64,000 nucleotides of DNA from Mycobacterium sp. 852002-51971_SCH5477799-a. Its GTDB lineage: Bacteria; Actinomycetota; Actinomycetes; Mycobacteriales; Mycobacteriaceae. The translations under genes were made by a program, and so were the position numbers. Positions 59,094-64,000 of this stretch are shown here, in pieces. The stretch is from NCBI RefSeq assembly GCF_001667145.1, contig NZ_LZIF01000096.1, forward strand, positions 1 through 64,000, written 5' to 3'. The number at the start of each line of letters is the position of its first letter. The first letter of the stretch is position 1. The notes under the pieces are model-generated. The model did no database searches and was not told the DNA's origin. It was given only the letters and a program-made list of their open reading frames with translations.

Positions 59094-60050
59094 CTATTCG
59101 GCGATGGAGAACACAATGCCGTCCAGGATGTCGTGCTCGCTGACCGTCAGTTGGTCGATGCCCGCGCGGGCACGCAGCTCGCGTGCCAACTCCTCGACCA
59201 CGATCGCACCCCCGCCGATCACGTCGGCGCGGCCCTCGTGCATGGGTGGCAGTGCCGCGCGCTCGGCCCGCGTCATGCCGATCAGCCGTTCGCATACCGA
59301 GAGCAGGTCGTCGTCGGGTACACGCGAAAGATGAATGGCCGCAGAATCGTACGCCGTCAAGTTATGGGCCAGCGCGGACAGCGTCGTCATGGTCCCGGCC
59401 AGTCCCACCCACGTCTTCGCGCCCTCCACGGGCACCGCCTCCAGCGCGACCCCAAGTCGTTCGCGCACCACCCGGCGCGCCGCCGCGACCTCCTCGGGCG
59501 TCGGCGGGTCCGAATGCAGGCAGCGTTCGGTCAGCCGGACGCAGCCGATGTCGGCCGAGTAGCTGGCCGCCACGCCGCCTTCAGCATCGGCGCCGACGAC
59601 GATTTCGGTGGAGCCGCCGCCCAGGTCGACGACAACGAAAGGGCCTGTGGCACTGTCCAATTCGCCGACCGCGCCGCGGAACGAGAGCTCTGCCTCTTCG
59701 GCGCCGGTAATCACCTCCGCCACCGCTCCGGGCAGCACCGCACCCAACACGTCGGCCGTCATCGCAAAGAAGGCCTCGCGGTTGGCGACATCGCGGGCGG
59801 CGGATGTCACCACCATCCGCACCCGCCGCGCGCCGTGCTCGTCGATCAAGGCCGCGTAATCGGTGAGCGCGGCGCGGGTGCGCGCAATCGCGTCCGGCGC
59901 GAACTCGCCGGTCGCGTCCACACCCTGGCCCAGCCGCACGATCCGCGTCTCCCGGTGCACATCGCTCAGCCGGCCACCGTCGAAGTCGGCGATCAGCAAG
60001 CGAATTGAGTTGGTACCGCAGTCGATTCCCGCGAGCCTGCCGTTCACCAT
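59094..60050 (-). CDS. ppx2: Exopolyphosphatase / Ppx-GppA phosphatase, Ppx2-like
   Basis: The 318-residue protein has the ASKHA fold of the Ppx/GppA family, with the N-terminal phosphate loop GIDCGTNSIRLLIAD and the second loop VDLGGGSTEIV. Short forms of this length lack the C-terminal domain of E. coli Ppx; in M. tuberculosis Rv1026 is the Ppx2 homologue. It may degrade polyphosphate or (p)ppGpp. Its start (ATG 60050, or GTG 60047) overlaps the DUF501 stop. It converges on kdpE. Confidence 0.92.
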   Translation of the reverse strand: MVNGRLAGIDCGTNSIRLLIADFDGGRLSDVHRETRIVRLGQGVDATGEFAPDAIARTRAALTDYAALIDEHGARRVRMVVTSAARDVANREAFFAMTADVLGAVLPGAVAEVITGAEEAELSFRGAVGELDSATGPFVVVDLGGGSTEIVVGADAEGGVAASYSADIGCVRLTERCLHSDPPTPEEVAAARRVVRERLGVALEAVPVEGAKTWVGLAGTMTTLSALAHNLTAYDSAAIHLSRVPDDDLLSVCERLIGMTRAERAALPPMHEGRADVIGGGAIVVEELARELRARAGIDQLTVSEHDILDGIVFSIAE

Positions 60051-60532
60051 TGGCCTGCCACCAATATGCCCGCCATCGCGGGCTCGTCAACCAGGATCGC
60101 CAGCGCCTCGTCGCCGAACGGGTTGACGCCGGGGCCCTTGGCCAGCGAATGCGCGATCAGGACGTGCAGACACTTGACCCGGTCGGGCATTCCGCCGCCG
60201 GAGAACGTGGTACCCAGTGATTCGATCGCGTCTCGTTCGGCCAGATACGACTCATGCGCACGCCGGTATGCGGCCGCCAACTCCGTGTCCTGAGCCAGCC
60301 GCTCGGTCATCTCGCGCATCAACCCGGTGGTCTCCAGCCGGCTGGCCGCGGCCGTCAGGGCGGGATGGGTCAGGTAGTACAGCGTCGGAAACGGAGTGCC
60401 GTCAGGCAGTTTCGGCGCTGTCTTCACCACACCGGGTTCACCATTGGGACACCGGTAGGCGATCTCGAGTACCCCGCGCGGCTCGCGCCCGAGCTGGCGC
60501 GCCACCGCTTCCAGGTCCGCATGATCAACCAC
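60044..60532 (-). CDS. DUF501 protein (Rv1025-like)
   Basis: The 162-residue protein is a DUF501 member: VARQLGREPRGVLEIAYRCPNGEP near the N-terminus, PTLYYLTHPALTAAASRLE in the middle and GMPDRVKCLHVLIAHSLAKGPGVNPFGDEAL late. The last stretch, with close Cys and two His, may be a metal or nucleotide site. GTG 60532 overlaps the ftsB stop by eight bases and gives the Rv1025 length; the frame upstream of it is a shadow. Function is unknown. It is coupled to ppx2. Confidence 0.88.
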   Translation of the reverse strand: MVDHADLEAVARQLGREPRGVLEIAYRCPNGEPGVVKTAPKLPDGTPFPTLYYLTHPALTAAASRLETTGLMREMTERLAQDTELAAAYRRAHESYLAERDAIESLGTTFSGGGMPDRVKCLHVLIAHSLAKGPGVNPFGDEALAILVDEPAMAGILVAGQW

Positions 60533-61232
60533 CGGGACCCGTGGGATTCGGGGCGGGCGCCTGCTCGGTCGATCCCGGTTCGGCCGGAAGGGCAGGGGGC
60601 GCAGGCGCTTTGGCCGGCGGCAGGTGCGGGGCGTCAGCGATGGTGTGCCACAGCGACGTGTACCAGGGATCACCGTTGGCCGGCTTCGCCGACGGGGATC
60701 CCGGCTGCAAGGGTTCGGCCGCCGACGGCGGCAGCTGAACCTGGAACGGGATGTCTCCGGGCTTGACGAAGCCGAGCCGCTCGCGAGCCTGCGCCGCAAT
60801 GTAGGCCGGGTCGGCGAGTTTGGCCTTCCGCGCCTCTAATTCCGCGACCTGGCTGCGCAGGGCCGCCTCGGTGGCGGCGAGCTGATTCATCTCGGTGCGC
60901 TGAGCAAAATAGGTGCGCACCGGTCCGGCGATGGTCAACGTCAGCACGCACACCACCGCGGCCAGCACCGCCGCGCGGCGGGCGGTGAAGCCCAGCCGTT
61001 GCTCGGCGCGCTGCTCGAGAGATTCGGCGGCTTGGCGCGTGATGGGTTCGACGACATGCTCTTGTTGCGTCCGCGTCGGGGTCCGGCCGGCCGGGTTCGC
61101 CGTGGGCGACGTCCGCGCAGTCGGCTTGGAGGACGGCTTGGCGGTGCGGCGGCCCCGACCCGAAGCGCCGGCCTTCCCCGGGCGGGGTGCCGGGGAGCGC
61201 CGCTTCGAGTCGGGCCGTTTCGCGTCAGCCAT
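60525..61232 (-). CDS. ftsB: FtsB/DivIC-type septum protein
   Basis: The 235-residue bitopic protein has a long basic, Ser/Pro/Arg-rich cytoplasmic N-terminus (about 1-85) and one helix (about 85-108). An extracytoplasmic coiled coil follows (NQLAATEAALRSQVAELEARKAKL), with the DivIC motif DPAYIAAQARERLGFVKPGD, and a Pro-rich tail ends the chain. This is the FtsB/DivIC family, a partner of FtsL and FtsQ in cell division. The long tails are typical of mycobacteria. It lies 20 bp downstream of eno and overlaps the next gene. Confidence 0.88.
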   Translation of the reverse strand: MADAKRPDSKRRSPAPRPGKAGASGRGRRTAKPSSKPTARTSPTANPAGRTPTRTQQEHVVEPITRQAAESLEQRAEQRLGFTARRAAVLAAVVCVLTLTIAGPVRTYFAQRTEMNQLAATEAALRSQVAELEARKAKLADPAYIAAQARERLGFVKPGDIPFQVQLPPSAAEPLQPGSPSAKPANGDPWYTSLWHTIADAPHLPPAKAPAPPALPAEPGSTEQAPAPNPTGPGG

Positions 61233-61252
61233 GTCAGCCGTTGCACATCAGG

Positions 61253-62599
<1,347 letters not shown>

Positions 62600-63331
62600 C
62601 TACAGCGGGTGACCTTTCGCGTAGGCGGTCGCCCAATCGCGGACCGCCCTGGCGTAGACACCGGAATTGTTGTAGGCGCGCAGCGCGGTGATCCAGCCGC
62701 GGGGAGTCGCGAGATCCTTTCCGCGCCAACACAGGTAACCGGCCGCCGCGAGCGCGGCGTCGTCGATGTTGTCCGGGCTGACCCGGCCGTCGTTGTGAGC
62801 GTCGACACCATAGAGCCGCCACGTCTCCGGGATGAACTGCATCGGCCCCATGGCGCGCGTCACGCCGTCTTCGTCAGTGACGGCTTCCTCGGCGTCGACG
62901 ATGCGCAGCGTGCCGCCGCTGCCGTCGAGGCGCACACCCCGAATCGGGGGGCTCACATCGCCGTTGGGGGCCAGCCGAGCGCCGCGGTAGGTGCCGTGGT
63001 GGCTCTCGACTTGGCCGATGCCCGCCAGGGTGGTCCAGGCGATGTGGCATTTCGGGTTTTCGACCTCGGCAACCCGCGCGGCGTAGGCGTAGGCCTCGAG
63101 CGCGATCACCGGAATCTCCAGCCCCACCGACCGCTGTTGCGCCCACTCCCGCAACTGATCCGCGGGCCGGCCGCTGGCATGAGTGTCCACCGCCGGCACC
63201 GCATCCCCGGCCGGCGGCGGGACACCGTCGGGAATGAACAGGCTGAGCTGCCAGGTGCAGCTGGAGGCCAGCACGATCGAGGTCGCGCCGATCACGGCGG
63301 CCGCGCGCAGCCAACGCCTCGGCGACACCAT
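62600..63331 (-). CDS. lpqU: Lipoprotein LpqU, lytic transglycosylase-like
   Basis: The 243-residue precursor has a signal peptide with lipobox LASSC, so C25 should be lipidated. The mature part has an SLT/MltB-like transglycosylase fold, with the presumed catalytic Glu E109 in GIGQVESHHGTYRG and the later AMGPMQFIPETWRLYG and AAGYLCWRGKDL motifs. It probably cleaves peptidoglycan. ATG 63331 is chosen over the longer frame to 63388 because AGGAAAG lies just upstream and the lipobox then sits correctly. It precedes eno on the same strand. Confidence 0.92.
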   Translation of the reverse strand: MVSPRRWLRAAAVIGATSIVLASSCTWQLSLFIPDGVPPPAGDAVPAVDTHASGRPADQLREWAQQRSVGLEIPVIALEAYAYAARVAEVENPKCHIAWTTLAGIGQVESHHGTYRGARLAPNGDVSPPIRGVRLDGSGGTLRIVDAEEAVTDEDGVTRAMGPMQFIPETWRLYGVDAHNDGRVSPDNIDDAALAAAGYLCWRGKDLATPRGWITALRAYNNSGVYARAVRDWATAYAKGHPL

Positions 63332-63647
63332 GCTTTCCTGAGCTCCCCACACTCGCTTGCACCAACTTCCGCCACACCATCGTCCCATGCGTTCGGCAAC
63401 TACCCGGTTGCCTCGGGCCTCGGCGCACCGACCTATCGCCGGTTTCAGCTAAGCATCGGTTAGCTGCTGGTCGCCTTGGCTAGCGCGGCCAGACCGACGC
63501 CGACCACGGGGATTCGCAACCTCATCCGCAATATTACCGAGCGTCCGATGACAAGTCGGGCAAACATTCCGGTGATCGCTCGCACCGACGGGCGAAAGTG
63601 TGAAATCAAGGCGCGGCGTCGCCACGGTAACGCGGTTGCCCGTCGCC
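63332..63647. other. Gene-free stretch between mazG and lpqU
   Basis: The 316-bp gap contains no convincing gene. A 68-codon frame (63449-63655) begins just inside the mazG end and has CPTCHRT near its middle, but its second half is Arg-rich and no ribosome-binding site is visible. The lpqU promoter should lie in the part nearest 63332. No hairpin or repeat was seen. Confidence 0.5.
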
Positions 63648-64000
63648 TCAGGCATCGCCGGCCGCGGCGTCGGCACTGGATTCGACCTCGACCAAGTCGG
63701 AGTCGGCATCGCCGTCCTTCTCGGTCTGCGACTTTCGATCGTCGAATGCCGCGGGGTCGGCCGGCCAGTGCTCACGCCACTCCTCCCCGGAGATCTCGCC
63801 GAGCGGAGCCACGTCGAACTCCTCGGGAACATCAGTGCCTCGGCGTGCGGCCGAGATCGTCCGCTCGACTTCGCGGACCGTCTCGACGAAATCGAGAACG
63901 GCGCCGCGCAGGGCACTTTCGGCGTCGACGTCGGCCGATACTGAAATCGAGCTGATCGCCTCAGGAATAAGGTCGGCGGGCAGGCCCGCTTTGCCGGCAC
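63648..64000 (-). CDS. mazG: MazG nucleoside triphosphate pyrophosphohydrolase, C-terminal part
   Basis: The gene enters from beyond the window end, so only the last 117 codons are visible, read from base 63999 in frame to TGA 63648. The segment starts AGKAGLPADLIPEAISSI and has the long helix RGAVLDFVETVREVERTISAAR, then GEISGEEWREHWP and an acidic tail. This agrees with the C-terminus of M. tuberculosis MazG (Rv1021), which hydrolyses NTPs and oxidised dNTPs. The catalytic EExxE region is outside the window. Synteny with lpqU and eno supports the call. Confidence 0.8.
   Translation of the reverse strand, partial: AGKAGLPADLIPEAISSISVSADVDAESALRGAVLDFVETVREVERTISAARRGTDVPEEFDVAPLGEISGEEWREHWPADPAAFDDRKSQTEKDGDADSDLVEVESSADAAAGDA

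Noticed and set aside
63449..63655. 68-codon frame overlapping the mazG stop, with a CPTCHRT motif
   Set aside because: The Cys pair is tempting, but the tail is Arg-rich, no ribosome-binding site is seen, and it is not known from related loci.

Overview
This window is chromosomal DNA from a non-tuberculous, probably slow-growing Mycobacterium. The base composition is GC-rich throughout, codon use is actinobacterial, and the window holds a PE-PPE pair followed by two Esx proteins of the ESX-5 type. Gene order follows the M. tuberculosis segment from Rv1097c down to Rv1021 in reverse, so most calls rest on protein family and synteny together. Rv numbers are from memory of H37Rv. The PE_PGRS genes, celA2 and insertion sequences that I recall in the H37Rv segment are absent.

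Positions 1-16.9 kb hold housekeeping and envelope genes: a Pro-rich membrane protein (5'-truncated), a membrane adenylate cyclase, a NodB-type deacetylase, phoH2 with a possible overlapping antitoxin ORF, desA2, glyA1, coaA, two uncharacterised membrane proteins, a short-chain Z-prenyl synthase, a hemolysin-III protein, a SnoaL/ketosteroid-isomerase-like protein, the thioredoxin-fold Rv1084 homologue, mca and greA. Positions 17-36 kb continue with sulfur metabolism (metB, cbs, later a cysteine dioxygenase-rhodanese pair), pra, lipid genes (lipU, an SGNH esterase, fadA3, echA9, echA8, fadD14, two patatins), a class II amidotransferase and a YVTN beta-propeller (Rv1057-like).

Positions 37-45 kb are the variable part. 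A DUF427 gene, a small unknown gene and a frameshifted dienelactone hydrolase gene are followed by a membrane protein, a methyltransferase, a secreted DUF732 protein, a Ser/Thr kinase and a GarA-like FHA protein. The stretch ends at a tRNA gene with a UAA anticodon but a short variable arm. I see no transposase or integrase.

Positions 45-59 kb form a regulated transport block, all on the plus strand: PE8-PPE15-esxJ-esxI, the TrcRS two-component system, then kdpFABC running straight into kdpDE. In M. tuberculosis kdpDE and kdpFABC are divergent, so one of the two arrangements arose by inversion. KdpC carries an extra ~100-residue segment, and a 27-codon ORF overlaps the kdpF start. OmpR-type direct repeats of the form GTTAA-N6-GTAAA lie upstream of both kdp and the PE-PPE-Esx cluster, which suggests one response regulator acts on both. 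Positions 59-64 kb return to core genes on the minus strand: mazG (5'-truncated by the window end), lpqU, eno, ftsB/divIC, a DUF501 gene and ppx2, the last three with overlapping ends.
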